Positions 49,882 to 58,491 are shown, counted from the stretch's first letter. The stretch is DNA of 64,000 nt from Verrucomicrobiota bacterium (GCA_019244415.1 JAFASN010000028.1:1-64000); one strand, 5' to 3'. Numbers and translations are program-made. The notes: a model not told the origin generated them from the letters alone.

Positions 49882-51375
49882 TCAGGCCGGCAAAGCTGCC
49901 GGCGCACGCGAACTGTTCCAGCTGAATTTTGGAAGCCATTGCGCGAATGAGCTGAGGGAAACGTAAAGGAAGCCGAATTGAAACATCAGCAAGAATGGGA
50001 CCGAAAGAAACTGGTGATTACGGAAAGCATAAAAAACAAAGTACGTAAAGTAAATCGCAAAAAAGAGCTCCGCCAGCGGCAGCAATGATTTCAGCGGCAT
50101 GTACCGGCAATTGCGCCACGGTTGTGCTTTGCGCTCGATCCCGTACTTCGGCGTGCGCGCAAAATCCGATTTGTGATTAAACATGGCCTCGAGCACCGCT
50201 CGCGCATTGTTCAGCGAAAGTCCCACGCCCAGGCCGAGCAGGCATGGCAGCAACATGATCTCTCGCATCCAGGTGCGCGGATTTAATTCCCGCTGAGCGC
50301 AGATGTAGAAAATGGCGACGGAAACCGAAGCAGTGAAAAAAATCGGCACATCTATTAAGAGCGTGCGCATCCAGCCCGACTGCGGGCCACCAGTCGATGG
50401 ATGCAAAAGTACGACGAGGCAGGCCAGGAGCAGGTAAGCGAAATTCGACATCAGGTGCCCCGTCGCTTCCATCTTTATAGGTAGCGGCAGTTTGCTGCGC
50501 CAGATGAGCGGCAGCAGCTTTTTGCAGGTCTGGATCGAGCCTTTCGTCCAACGATGCTGCTGCGACTTGAAGCCGTTCATATCAACCGGCAGTTCCGCTG
50601 GTGTGACGACATCGGGCAGAAAGATGAATTTCCAGCCGGCAAGTTGCGCGCGATAGCTGAGATCGAGGTCCTCAGTGAGGGTGTCATGCTGCCAGCCGCC
50701 TGCTTGCTCGATACAAGATTTGCGCCAGAGGCCGGCGGTGCCGTTGAAATTGAAGAAGCGGCCGCTGCGCGAGCGCGCCGTCTGTTCTAATAGCAAATGA
50801 CCATCGAGGAACATCGCCTGCACACGAGTGAGCAATGAATAGCCGCGGTTCAAATGTCCCCACCGTGTCTGGATCATGCCGATCTTCGGGTCAGTGAAAA
50901 AGTCGACTGTATGGCGCAAGAGATGAGCTGGCGGAACGAAATCCGCATCGAGAATGCAGACAAACTCGCCGCGCGCACTGGCCAACCCGCGCTCGAGCGC
51001 GCCAGCTTTAAACCCGGTGCGATCTACGCGATGGATAAGCTCGACGTCGAAGCCGCGCCGGCGCAATTTTTCCGAGTACCGCGCCGTGATCTCACGTGTC
51101 TCGTCGGTGGAATCATCCAGCACCTGGATTTGCAGGCGGTCCTGCGGATAATCGAGTTCACTGACGGAACGGAGCAATCGCTCAGCAACATAGACTTCGT
51201 TAAAGATGGGCAGCTGAACGGTGACTACCGGCAACTCTTCGAAGCGTCCAGCCGGCACCGGCACGCGCTTCCTGTTCTTAAGAAACAGGTAAATAATGAA
51301 ATAACGGTGAATGCCGTAAGCCGAGAGGCCAAACAGCACGCTCAAGTAACAAAATGTCCAGATGAGTGAAGCCAT
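49882..51375 (-). CDS. Membrane glycosyltransferase, family 2 (cellulose/glucosylceramide synthase-like)
   Basis: 497 residues. One N-terminal helix precedes a cytosolic GT-A domain with VVTVQLPIFNE, VQLDD-type QIQVLDDSTDETRE, CILDADFVPP (DxD-like), DTLTEDLDLSYRAQLAGW (the catalytic TED) and QQHRWTKGS (Q-x-x-R-W). Four to five C-terminal helices follow. These are the marks of processive beta-glycosyltransferases, but no PilZ domain or other Bcs subunit is present, so cellulose is not implied. Close relatives are often annotated as glucosylceramide- or mannan-type synthases. Likely product: a surface polysaccharide or glycolipid. The L,D-transpeptidase gene follows within 8 bp. Confidence 0.9.
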   Translation of the reverse strand: MASLIWTFCYLSVLFGLSAYGIHRYFIIYLFLKNRKRVPVPAGRFEELPVVTVQLPIFNEVYVAERLLRSVSELDYPQDRLQIQVLDDSTDETREITARYSEKLRRRGFDVELIHRVDRTGFKAGALERGLASARGEFVCILDADFVPPAHLLRHTVDFFTDPKIGMIQTRWGHLNRGYSLLTRVQAMFLDGHLLLEQTARSRSGRFFNFNGTAGLWRKSCIEQAGGWQHDTLTEDLDLSYRAQLAGWKFIFLPDVVTPAELPVDMNGFKSQQHRWTKGSIQTCKKLLPLIWRSKLPLPIKMEATGHLMSNFAYLLLACLVVLLHPSTGGPQSGWMRTLLIDVPIFFTASVSVAIFYICAQRELNPRTWMREIMLLPCLLGLGVGLSLNNARAVLEAMFNHKSDFARTPKYGIERKAQPWRNCRYMPLKSLLPLAELFFAIYFTYFVFYAFRNHQFLSVPFLLMFQFGFLYVSLSSFAQWLPKFSWNSSRAPAALPA

Positions 51376-51621
51376 GCCTCTGCATCACGGCACAACGCCG
51401 CGCTGCCGCCTGCAAGGGCGACATGATGCCGCTTCTCCCAGTGCCGTCAAATCAAAAAATGCCCCGCGCCGTCGCGCAAGCCGCTTGAAATTAGCGCCCG
51501 GAGTACATTTCACGGGCCTTGCCTCGAACGATTTTTGCTATGTAAATGGCATGCGCTCATCCGCCGGACCCCTTTGTTCTCGGCGCGGAGCGTGGCAGCT
51601 TATGTGTTAAAATAATCTGTC

Positions 51622-54186
51622 ATGGCGAACGCCTTCGTTGTCCCCCCACCTGCTACTCGCAGCGTTGCTCCGCCCGAAGAGGGTACCGGGCGCGCGCCCG
51701 CGTCGCGTGCTGCCAGCAAAGTACAGCGCCGGCGCAGTCTGGAGCGATTCGACATCGTCTTCACCGTGCTGCTCGCGGGTTGGGCGCCATCCATCCTCAT
51801 GCTTCTGGTCTCCCACACCACCCTGCAACAGACACTCGAATCGAAAATCCTGCGCGACCGGCAGACCTTCGTGCAGCTGATCGGCCATCTGGTGGACGAC
51901 GACCTGGCGCGCACGGCCAATGTCGTGGCGTACTATCAAACGCTTCCTGACATGGAACGCATCTTCAGCGCGCCAAACGCGAGTACTCTGGCGCAGCAAT
52001 GGATCGCGGAGAAGCTTTTCTCGTATCCGCGCATCGACGGGATGTTTCTGGCTGGCGCTGATGGGAAGTTGCTCGCGAGTCTGCCCGCAACTCCAGACCT
52101 GGTGGGCCAACCGTTTCACCCCGAGCAATGGAAAGACGGCGCCGATACACATACCGGCGCGTTTGTTTCCCCTGTCACGCCGCGCCCGGTCGATGGTCGA
52201 ATGGCGACCGCGATTGTCGGAGCTGTACGCACCCGTGATGGGCGCACCGTCGGTTACATCGGGGCGTCAATTTTGATCGAGCGCATCGGGCGGCGTCTTT
52301 CCACGATTTCCTTTGCTGATCGCGCCGTGTGCCAGATCATCGACCAGAACGGTTTCCCTCTCTTCACTTCTGATCTGAAACCGAACATCAAACCGGCCCG
52401 TGGGCCGGAAGCGCGGCTGATTGCCGAGATGCAGCGCGAGCAAAGCGGGAATCTCACGCGTGATGGCACGGTTAACTCCTTTGATCCACTCGACACCGCC
52501 AAGTGGCTCGCCGTAGTACACCAGCCGGAAGAGGTGGCGTACGCATCGGTGCGCGACCTGATTAGCAAAATTACCGTGCCTGCCGTCTGGCTGATCATCG
52601 GTACCGCTGTGGCCGCCTTGCTCGCCGGCCGGTTTTATCGCCGGCAATCCGAGGCTGCATTGCGCATCGAGCGCGAGGTCACGTTCAATGAAAAAATTCT
52701 GGCAAACATGCCCATTGGGATCGCCCTAGTGGACCCCGAGTCGCGCCGATTTTTGCACGTGAATGAGGCCTTCGAGCAAATCGCCACCCAGCTGGGGCAA
52801 CTTCCGCCCGGCGTGGACATCGGCGTCGCCACCTACGAGCAGATCAAAATCGCGCCACCGGAGGTGATCGAGAACGTACTCGCCACCGGGGCGCCGTTCC
52901 AGATGACTGAGCAGCCGTTTACCGACGGGAGCGGAGCAACCCGTTTCCTCAATGTGAATCTTCTGCGCCTGCTCGATTCGAAGCAGCACATCCAGGGCGT
53001 ACTTTATCTCGTCGAAGAAAAGACGCGCGATATGACGTTGCGCAACGAGCTGCTGAGCGCGAACGCCGCCAAAGATCAATTTCTCGCGCTCCTCTCCCAC
53101 GAGCTGCGCAATCCGCTGTCCCCTGTCATCGCCATGGTGGCCGAGCTCGACACGCACGTTGATTCGCACGAAATGCGGCAAGCGCTCGATGTCATCCGGC
53201 GCAACGTGGAGCTCGAGGCGCGGCTGATCGACGACCTGCTCGATATCACCCGCATCTCGAAGGGAAAACTTAAGCTCAGCCTCGAACCAGTCAGCGTTCA
53301 CAACGTCCTGCAACGCGCACTCGAGATTTGCCGCGACGACATCGCCCATAAAGCCTTGCGCGTGGATCTCCAGCTCGATGCGCGCGAGCATTTTGTCCAT
53401 GGCGACCCGGCGCGTTTGCAGCAGGTGTTTTGGAACCTGGTGAAAAACAGTGTGAAGTTCACCCCTGAAGGTGGGCGCATTACGCTCGCCACACTCAATC
53501 CGCAGCCGGGCCAGATCGAGATTCGCACCATGGACACCGGCATAGGCATTGAGCCGGAAAAGGTCAGCAAAATCTTCAACGCCTTCGAGCAGGGGCAAAG
53601 CTCGATTACCCGCAGGTTCGGCGGACTCGGTCTCGGTCTCGCCATTTCCAAAGCGATGGTACTCGCACATGGTGGCACGATCTCCGCCTTCAGCGCCGGA
53701 AAAGATCGTGGGGCCACGTTCACCATTCGTCTTGCCACAATCGCCGCGCCGGTGCGCCTGGATGAACTGGAACTGCAACCCGACGGACGCCGTCACGATA
53801 AAGCGCCGGCGCGCCACGCCCGGTCACCACGGTTACTCGTCGTCGATGATCACCCGGACACCTGCACGGGCATGAAAATGATCCTGGAGCGGCGCGGCTA
53901 CGAAATCACTGTGGCGCATACCGCTGACCAAGCGTCCGAAAAAGCTCGAGCGCAGAATTTCGATCTGCTCATCAGTGACATCGGTCTGCCGGATCGCAGC
54001 GGGTACGATCTGATGCAGGAATTACAGGGGCGCGGGTTGCGTGGAATTGCCTTGAGCGGGTTCGGCATGGAAAGCGATATCAACCGGGCGCGCGCCTCGG
54101 GATTTTCGGAACACCTGACGAAGCCGATAAATTTCGAGCGGCTCGAGCAGGTGATCCAGCAACTGCTTGGGGCAGATTCGCGCTAA
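51622..54186 (+). CDS. Hybrid sensor histidine kinase with C-terminal receiver
   Basis: 854 residues. TM1 (about 44-64) and TM2 (about 320-338) enclose a periplasmic Cache-like sensor of about 250 residues (PRIDGMFLAGADGKLLASLP, VGAVRTRDGRTVGYIGASIL). A PAS domain (about 358-470; ILANMPIGIALVDPESRRF) follows. HisKA carries H493 in LLSHELRNPLSP. The ATPase domain has WNLVKNSVKFTPEGG, MDTGIGIEPEK, FGGLGLGLAISK. The receiver (about 735-850) has LLVVDDHPDT, the phosphoacceptor D786 in LLISDIGLPD, and K in HLTKPI. The kinase probably relays phosphate to its own receiver; no DNA-binding partner is adjacent. The signal is unknown; Cache domains usually bind small molecules. Confidence 0.92.
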   Translation: MANAFVVPPPATRSVAPPEEGTGRAPASRAASKVQRRRSLERFDIVFTVLLAGWAPSILMLLVSHTTLQQTLESKILRDRQTFVQLIGHLVDDDLARTANVVAYYQTLPDMERIFSAPNASTLAQQWIAEKLFSYPRIDGMFLAGADGKLLASLPATPDLVGQPFHPEQWKDGADTHTGAFVSPVTPRPVDGRMATAIVGAVRTRDGRTVGYIGASILIERIGRRLSTISFADRAVCQIIDQNGFPLFTSDLKPNIKPARGPEARLIAEMQREQSGNLTRDGTVNSFDPLDTAKWLAVVHQPEEVAYASVRDLISKITVPAVWLIIGTAVAALLAGRFYRRQSEAALRIEREVTFNEKILANMPIGIALVDPESRRFLHVNEAFEQIATQLGQLPPGVDIGVATYEQIKIAPPEVIENVLATGAPFQMTEQPFTDGSGATRFLNVNLLRLLDSKQHIQGVLYLVEEKTRDMTLRNELLSANAAKDQFLALLSHELRNPLSPVIAMVAELDTHVDSHEMRQALDVIRRNVELEARLIDDLLDITRISKGKLKLSLEPVSVHNVLQRALEICRDDIAHKALRVDLQLDAREHFVHGDPARLQQVFWNLVKNSVKFTPEGGRITLATLNPQPGQIEIRTMDTGIGIEPEKVSKIFNAFEQGQSSITRRFGGLGLGLAISKAMVLAHGGTISAFSAGKDRGATFTIRLATIAAPVRLDELELQPDGRRHDKAPARHARSPRLLVVDDHPDTCTGMKMILERRGYEITVAHTADQASEKARAQNFDLLISDIGLPDRSGYDLMQELQGRGLRGIALSGFGMESDINRARASGFSEHLTKPINFERLEQVIQQLLGADSR

Positions 54187-54218
54187 AACAATCGCCTGAG
54201 CCGCGCTGCATTCGCGCC

Positions 54219-54241
54219 CTGAGTACAGCCGCCGTACTCAG
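54219..54241 (+). terminator. Inverted repeat CTGAGTAC/GTACTCAG after the sensor kinase
   Basis: CTGAGTAC (54219-54226) and GTACTCAG (54234-54241) form a perfect 8-bp inverted repeat around a 7-base loop, 33 bp after the kinase stop. No U-run follows. It is built of the AGTAC word that is over-represented in this window. Confidence 0.4.
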
Positions 54242-54284
54242 TGTACGGCTAAGCGCACGGCGGGGCGAAAGTACAGCCCTCGCC

Positions 54285-54665
54285 TCACACTGCTTCGTCG
54301 TCGTCGTCGCTGTTTTCGCTCCTCGTCACCGTCGCTGCCGCCGTTTTTCGTTCAGAGGCGTCCTTTAGCTCGCGCGTCAATTTCTCCACACGCTGCCGCA
54401 TGATTTTTCCGGGTTTAAATTTCACCGTTGCACGCGACGGAATCTCGAAGCTGCTCCCCGGCTCGTTAGGGTTGCGGCCCACTCGGGGTTTCGTCAGGCG
54501 CGGCTGGAAAACGCCAAAGTTGCGCAGCTCTACGGCGACGTTGTTGGCGAGGCTGTCAGTGATGTGATCGAGGGTGCGCTGGACGACGTCAAAGACCTGG
54601 TGCTGCACCATCCCGGTCTGGTTGCTGATGGCGACGACGATGTCGCGTTTGGTTAACTTCGCCAT
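54285..54665 (-). CDS. HU/IHF-family DNA-binding protein with acidic tail
   Basis: 126 residues from the ATG at 54665 (MAKLTKRDIVVAISNQTGM); the frame extends to 54725. The first 90 residues are a standard HU/IHF fold: QHQVFDVVQRTLDHITDSLA, VELRNFGVFQPRLTKPRVGR, NPNEPGSSFEIPSRATVKFK and PGKIMRQRV. The NPNEP/PxR arm contacts the DNA minor groove. The C-terminal 35 residues are polar and end in SDDDDEAV, an acidic extension not found in E. coli HU. Known of the family: bends and compacts DNA as a dimer. The tail may modulate DNA binding; that is inference. Confidence 0.92.
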   Translation of the reverse strand: MAKLTKRDIVVAISNQTGMVQHQVFDVVQRTLDHITDSLANNVAVELRNFGVFQPRLTKPRVGRNPNEPGSSFEIPSRATVKFKPGKIMRQRVEKLTRELKDASERKTAAATVTRSENSDDDDEAV

Positions 54666-54784
54666 ACCAAGAACGGAATCGCAACGGCCGCGCGCTTTGC
54701 GTGGGCGAACCGAGAGTACAGGCACGCTTTTTCGGCCGTTTTTTAAGAGCCGGGCGGGCGATCTAGCTGTTTGGCGCCACCGAC

Positions 54785-55216
54785 TTACGCACTAAGCGGC
54801 CGGCGCAAGATTACAGAAAGGCAATAAGTAAAAATGTTCTGCTCCGCCAGCGCTCTCCGGCGCGATTTCATCTGGCCCTGCGCCACACCGAGTTTGGTGA
54901 AAATGGCGTTCCACTCCATCTCGAGCCGTCGCCCATCCTCAGGCGAAAGTTCCCGCACCACTCGCATGGATGAGCCGCGGTTTAGCACATTCATCGCGCG
55001 CGACGAAAGCTCGTGCACCAGGCTCAGCTCTTCCAACGCGTGCTGCGTTTCCTGGAGCAAGTTTCCTCGTACTACGGTAAACTCACGCTCCTGCTCGACC
55101 GAAATGATCGGCTTGGCTTTGTCCAGCGCGTAGCTCATCAGCTCGTGCAGCTTCCGCCAATTATCGAGCTGCAATCGTAGCAGCCGCAGGTTGGAATCGA
55201 CCAGCTTGTCTCTCAT
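54785..55216 (-). CDS. Helical (coiled-coil) protein of unknown function, coupled to the DUF4388 regulator
   Basis: 143 residues, almost entirely helical by composition: DSNLRLLRLQLDNWRKLHEL, TQHALEELSLVHELSSRAMN and WNAIFTKLGVAQGQMKSRRR. No membrane helix or known domain is visible. Its start overlaps the stop of the response-regulator-like gene upstream (ATGA at 55213-55216), so the two are translationally coupled and probably work together, perhaps in a complex. It may be an adaptor or output partner of the regulator; this is inference. Confidence 0.6.
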   Translation of the reverse strand: MRDKLVDSNLRLLRLQLDNWRKLHELMSYALDKAKPIISVEQEREFTVVRGNLLQETQHALEELSLVHELSSRAMNVLNRGSSMRVVRELSPEDGRRLEMEWNAIFTKLGVAQGQMKSRRRALAEQNIFTYCLSVILRRPLSA

Positions 55217-55956
55217 CGCTGCGGTCTCACCGTCGCCACCTCGACCGTTTCGTCCAGCTTCTGCAAATTATCGATTAGCAGGTGCGCCCACGGTCGATCC
55301 ACGGTCTGCGCCTGGCTGATGATTCCTTCCTCGAAGTAAAAACGGCCCTGCCGCCAGCGGAAAATCTCCGCCACCGCCGCCTCGCCTTCTAGTGTTCCGT
55401 AGCACGCATGCCTGATTGCCCCGTGATGAAGGTAAATCTCGCTACCCCCGCGCCCCGACTTAAAGGCGAACCGGCCGGTGCGCTGTCCCAGACAAGCCAT
55501 CTGTAAAATCTCCGCCGCCGAGAACTGGTTCAGGTTTCCGATGAGCGAATGGCATGGATCGATCCCTTCGGCCGCTGCCGCCGCGGCGTGACCCTCCGTA
55601 CTTTTGAAGAAGCGAGTAATTTCCTTCCGCAAGCGACGCGTTCCTGCTGCCCCATTCACCAGCGCGACCTGCTGCTGCGAAGCTTCCCGCGACATCTGTG
55701 CTGAGGGTGGCTCCCACGGAGCGCAAAGAATTTGCAGCGAAGGAAAATGCTGCCGCGCGAGAGTCGCTGTTTCCATCGAGGGCACCCCTTCGCTTTCCAC
55801 GATGAAGGCGTCAAAGTGCTCCTCCATCAGGATGGCAACCGCTTCATGAACAGACCGGGTAACACGCGTTTCGATCGCGGCAAACGCATCGAGCACGCCG
55901 AGCAGGCGATCCTCAAACACCGGATCGTCATTGAGTACAAGAACGCGAGTTTGCAC
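55213..55956 (-). CDS. Response-regulator-like protein with degenerate receiver and DUF4388 (PATAN) domain
   Basis: 247 residues from a GTG at 55956. The N-terminal 115 residues resemble a receiver (TRVLVLNDDPVFEDRLLGVL keeps the acidic pair). Where the phosphoacceptor aspartate is expected, the sequence is DAFIVESEGVPSM, with E and S instead, so it is probably not phosphorylated. DUF4388/PATAN follows at about 145-225 (GNLNQFSAAEILQMACLGQR, GRFAFKSGRGGSEIYLHHGA, FRWRQGRFYFEEG). DUF4388 proteins occur with gliding, polarity and signalling systems in Myxobacteria, Cyanobacteria and others and are thought to bind protein partners. It is coupled to the coiled-coil gene at 54785. Confidence 0.8.
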   Translation of the reverse strand: MQTRVLVLNDDPVFEDRLLGVLDAFAAIETRVTRSVHEAVAILMEEHFDAFIVESEGVPSMETATLARQHFPSLQILCAPWEPPSAQMSREASQQQVALVNGAAGTRRLRKEITRFFKSTEGHAAAAAAEGIDPCHSLIGNLNQFSAAEILQMACLGQRTGRFAFKSGRGGSEIYLHHGAIRHACYGTLEGEAAVAEIFRWRQGRFYFEEGIISQAQTVDRPWAHLLIDNLQKLDETVEVATVRPQR

Positions 55957-56127
55957 GGGCGGAATGACGGTTATAAGAGCAGGAATCCTGCCCCGGAGCG
56001 CCGAACTTCACTGTAGCCGGAGAATGTCCCCGCTTCCGCGAATCCCGCAGCCGTACACTTTGCGCTTCCTGTAGGCTCAACCATCCCTTGTTCGCGAGGT
56101 TACCAGCTCTACCGGCGTGACGCCTGG

Positions 56128-57072
56128 CTACCGCCACTCCTTGCGCGGCGCTGGCGGCGCGAAATGCTCCGGCGCGATTTCATGCGCCGTCCGGAAATGT
56201 ACTTTGGCAATTTCCTCGAGCATCTCCGGACCATGCTTCTCCACGATCTCGCGCGCTGCCTCTTTGATCGGCGCCGATACGCCGCGCCCGAGCTTTACCC
56301 CGAGCTGCCTGCTCTTGCGCTCCAGCCAGTCGATGAACGCTTCGCGCGCCATGATTGACGCCGCCGCCACCGCAACGTCCGACTCCGCTTTCGTGCGCTG
56401 CTCGATCCTGATCGCTCGCCCATGCCGCAGCAGCGCGTTCTCAATCACGCGGGCATCAGCAAATTGGTCCGACAGCGACCGCGGGCAATCCGGCACGCGC
56501 TCGAGCAGATTTTCAATCACCCGCGCGTGTCCCCACCCGAGAAGCTTGTTCAGGTTCCCGAATTTCGCATAGAGCTGGTTGTAACGCGCCGGCCCGATCG
56601 TCACCACATCGATGCGGCCGGCAGCGCGTTGCCGGATCTCCTTCGCCAGCTCGCGAATCCGCGCATCCGAGCTGATCCTTTTGCTGTCCTGCACTCCGGC
56701 ATCGAGGAACGCCCGCGCCGTCTCACGATTCACAAACACGCCCGCGATCACCAGCGGCCCGAAGAAATCGCCCTTCCCGCTTTCGTCCACACCGAAGTGC
56801 GGCTCGAACATTTCCGGCGAATGCACTTCCTCGTATCCCAGCCGCGCTTCCCCGAGGACATTTGGCTCCAGCTCGAACTTCACGAAATCTTCCACCCCGC
56901 GTCCCTGCACCAGCACCTTCGGTCCCTTCTCATAAACGGCCACACTCAGCTTCTCTTTTTGCGCGAAAAAAATCGTGTACGGCCTCTCTGAAAAGTCGAA
57001 ACCGCGCTCCTGCAAAAGCCTTTGCAAAGTTTGCGCCTGAGCGGGCGACAACCGGGCGGTGAAACTATTCAC
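56128..57072 (-). CDS. rnhC: Ribonuclease HIII
   Basis: 314 residues from a GTG at 57072. The N-terminal 85 residues form the substrate-binding DUF3378 domain typical of RNase HIII (SPAQAQTLQRLLQERGFDFS, FFAQKEKLSVAVYEKGPKVL). The catalytic domain starts HFGVDESGKGDFFGPLVIAG with the D-E pair, then VQDSKRIS with the next aspartate, and SDVAVAAASIMAREAFIDWL near the end. The enzyme cuts the RNA strand of RNA-DNA hybrids and helps clear R-loops and primers. It stands alone; flanking gaps contain palindromic repeat pieces. Confidence 0.93.
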   Translation of the reverse strand: MNSFTARLSPAQAQTLQRLLQERGFDFSERPYTIFFAQKEKLSVAVYEKGPKVLVQGRGVEDFVKFELEPNVLGEARLGYEEVHSPEMFEPHFGVDESGKGDFFGPLVIAGVFVNRETARAFLDAGVQDSKRISSDARIRELAKEIRQRAAGRIDVVTIGPARYNQLYAKFGNLNKLLGWGHARVIENLLERVPDCPRSLSDQFADARVIENALLRHGRAIRIEQRTKAESDVAVAAASIMAREAFIDWLERKSRQLGVKLGRGVSAPIKEAAREIVEKHGPEMLEEIAKVHFRTAHEIAPEHFAPPAPRKEWR

Positions 57073-57251
57073 GCTCTACCATATAGGCGCACGGCTTCTG
57101 GACACACGGCAATTTCCCTGAATTTCGATCGCGATGAATTCAGGAGGCCGGAGTTAACCCGCCATCGCGGGAGCGTAGCATGTTGAGCGAAGCCAAACAT
57201 CTCGCGAGCTGTGTTTCATTGTACTGTGGGGTAACGAGAAACAAGCGGCAC

Positions 57252-57335
57252 CTGTAGGGCAACGATTCCTCGTTGCCGGGCCGGTGCTTTGCCGGCACGC
57301 CAATGCACCAACGCGAGTGGATGGTTCGCCTACAG
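57252..57335. repeat. CTGTAG...CTACAG palindromic element, 84 bp
   Basis: It begins CTGTAGGGCAACGATTCCTC and ends GTGGATGGTTCGCCTACAG. The arms are shared with 4001-4064, but a GGCCGGTGCTTTGCCGGCA hairpin is inserted in the centre. Confidence 0.7.
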
Positions 57336-57350
57336 GGACGGGGGCCGGCA

Positions 57351-57410
57351 CGTGCAGGGCAACTCGCGTTCGAGCCGATACCTCACCAACCAGGAATGGT
57401 TGGCCTACAG
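57351..57410. repeat. Palindromic element related to 4001-4064, reverse orientation
   Basis: It begins CGTGCAGGGCAACTCGCGTT and ends AGGAATGGTTGGCCTACAG, which is the reverse complement of the left arm at 4001 and 10613. Confidence 0.65.
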
Positions 57411-57535
57411 GAAACGCGCGGCGCCTGGTTAGCCACGTGACTTCTCACAAGCATGCACAAACCGCGCGAGTACGACCCAACACGAACCACGCGTAATCGG
57501 ATCACCCAGGAAGATTCACCAACCTGCAAATCGTC

Positions 57536-57572
57536 TTGCGATCGTTTAGAAGCTTGTATAATCTTACAAAAA
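57536..57572 (+). promoter_or_regulatory. Promoter and likely operator of the sdpR-like gene
   Basis: A perfect -10 box TATAAT (57557-57562) has TTGCGA (57536-57541) 15 bp upstream as a possible -35. TTGTA and TACAA flank the -10 box as a 5-bp inverted repeat (TTGTA-TAATCT-TACAA), a natural site for the encoded ArsR-type repressor. Transcription would start only a few bases before the TTG start codon at 57573. Confidence 0.6.
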
Positions 57573-57863
57573 TTGAACCTTCTTTTTAAAGCGCTTCGCG
57601 ATCCTACCCGGCGCCAGATCCTTGAAAAGCTGAAGAAACGCGATCTCAGCGCCGGAGAAATCGCCGCGTACTTTGATATGACGGCCCCCAGCATCTCCCA
57701 CCACCTGGACCTGCTGAAACAGGCGCAACTCGTCTCAACACGAAAACAAGGCCAGTTCGTCATTTACTCGCTGGAAACCACTGTGCTGGATGAAAGCCTC
57801 GGCTGGATTCTTGATCTCATCGCGAAGGACAAGACAAATGCAAAGAAAACGAAACATCGCTGA
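57573..57863 (+). CDS. sdpR: ArsR-family autorepressor, SdpR-like
   Basis: 96 residues if it starts at the TTG at 57573 (NLLFKALRDPTRRQILEKLK), the family's normal N-terminus. The frame is open from 57453, but that would place the start before the promoter. The winged helix-turn-helix is clear: LSAGEIAAYFDMTAPSISHH then LDLLKQAQLVSTRKQGQFVI and YSLETTVLDESLGWIL. There is no metal-binding cysteine pair, so it is not an arsenic sensor. In Bacillus SdpR represses its own operon, and the immunity protein SdpI relieves it. The next gene, overlapping by 26 bp, is an SdpI homologue, matching that layout. Confidence 0.85.
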   Translation: MNLLFKALRDPTRRQILEKLKKRDLSAGEIAAYFDMTAPSISHHLDLLKQAQLVSTRKQGQFVIYSLETTVLDESLGWILDLIAKDKTNAKKTKHR

Positions 57864-58491
57864 AGCCCTCCTCCTTCTCCTGCCGTTCCTTATTATTGCG
57901 CTCGCCTGGAAACGATTGCCGCCCATGATCCCGATGCACTGGAACATTCGTGGGCAAGTCGATCGTTGGGATTCCAAACCGTTCGCCTTTCTGCTGCCCG
58001 CGCTCGCCATCGCGCTAAACGCGTTTCTGCGCGCGATCCCGCTTTTTGACCCGAAACTGCGGCGCAAGGCGGACGCATTCGGGCCAATCGCGCTCTCTAG
58101 AATCCGGCTCGCTCTTACCGTCCTGTTTGTTGTTCTCTCCTTGGTTCAGCTTGCTGCGGCACTCAATTATCCGATCGGCACCGGGAGAGTTGTCATCACT
58201 TGCGCACTTCTGCTGCTCGCCGCGCTTGGCAATTTCCTCGGCAATCTTCGGCCGAATTATTTTGCCGGGATTCGTACTCCGTGGACATTGGAAAGCGGCG
58301 AGACCTGGCGAGTCACACATCGGCTTGGCGCAAAACTTATCGTTTTCGGATCGTTAGGGCTCTTAGTCGTGCAATTCATTGTTGATCCTCGTACTTTTGG
58401 CGCGCTAACGCTGCTCGCGATCATCGCTCTTGTGATCTGGAGTTTCGTTTATTCGTGGCGCCATTTCACCCGGCACGTGGAACGCAGCTGA
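57838..58491 (+). CDS. sdpI: SdpI/DUF1648 family membrane protein
   Basis: 217 residues from the ATG at 57838 (MQRKRNIAEALLLLLPFLII). DUF1648-type start: LAWKRLPPMIPMHWNIRGQV then DRWDSKPFAFLLPALAIALN. The C-terminal SdpI part holds NLRPNYFAGIRTPWTLESGE and TWRVTHRLGAK, the family signature. Six to seven membrane helices are expected. In Bacillus SdpI gives immunity to the toxin SdpC and binds SdpR at the membrane. No toxin gene is seen here, as is common for SdpRI pairs outside Bacillus. Its role here may be sensing membrane-active compounds; that is inference. Confidence 0.85.
   Translation: MQRKRNIAEALLLLLPFLIIALAWKRLPPMIPMHWNIRGQVDRWDSKPFAFLLPALAIALNAFLRAIPLFDPKLRRKADAFGPIALSRIRLALTVLFVVLSLVQLAAALNYPIGTGRVVITCALLLLAALGNFLGNLRPNYFAGIRTPWTLESGETWRVTHRLGAKLIVFGSLGLLVVQFIVDPRTFGALTLLAIIALVIWSFVYSWRHFTRHVERS

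Larger units (their letters stand above)
57073..57535. other. Intergenic region filled with palindromic repeats
   Basis: About 460 bases between rnhC and the SdpR-like gene. It contains two palindromic elements (57252-57335 and 57351-57410) related to those at 4001 and 10613. I see no gene; the upstream extension of the regulator frame (from 57453) lies before its promoter. Confidence 0.6.
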
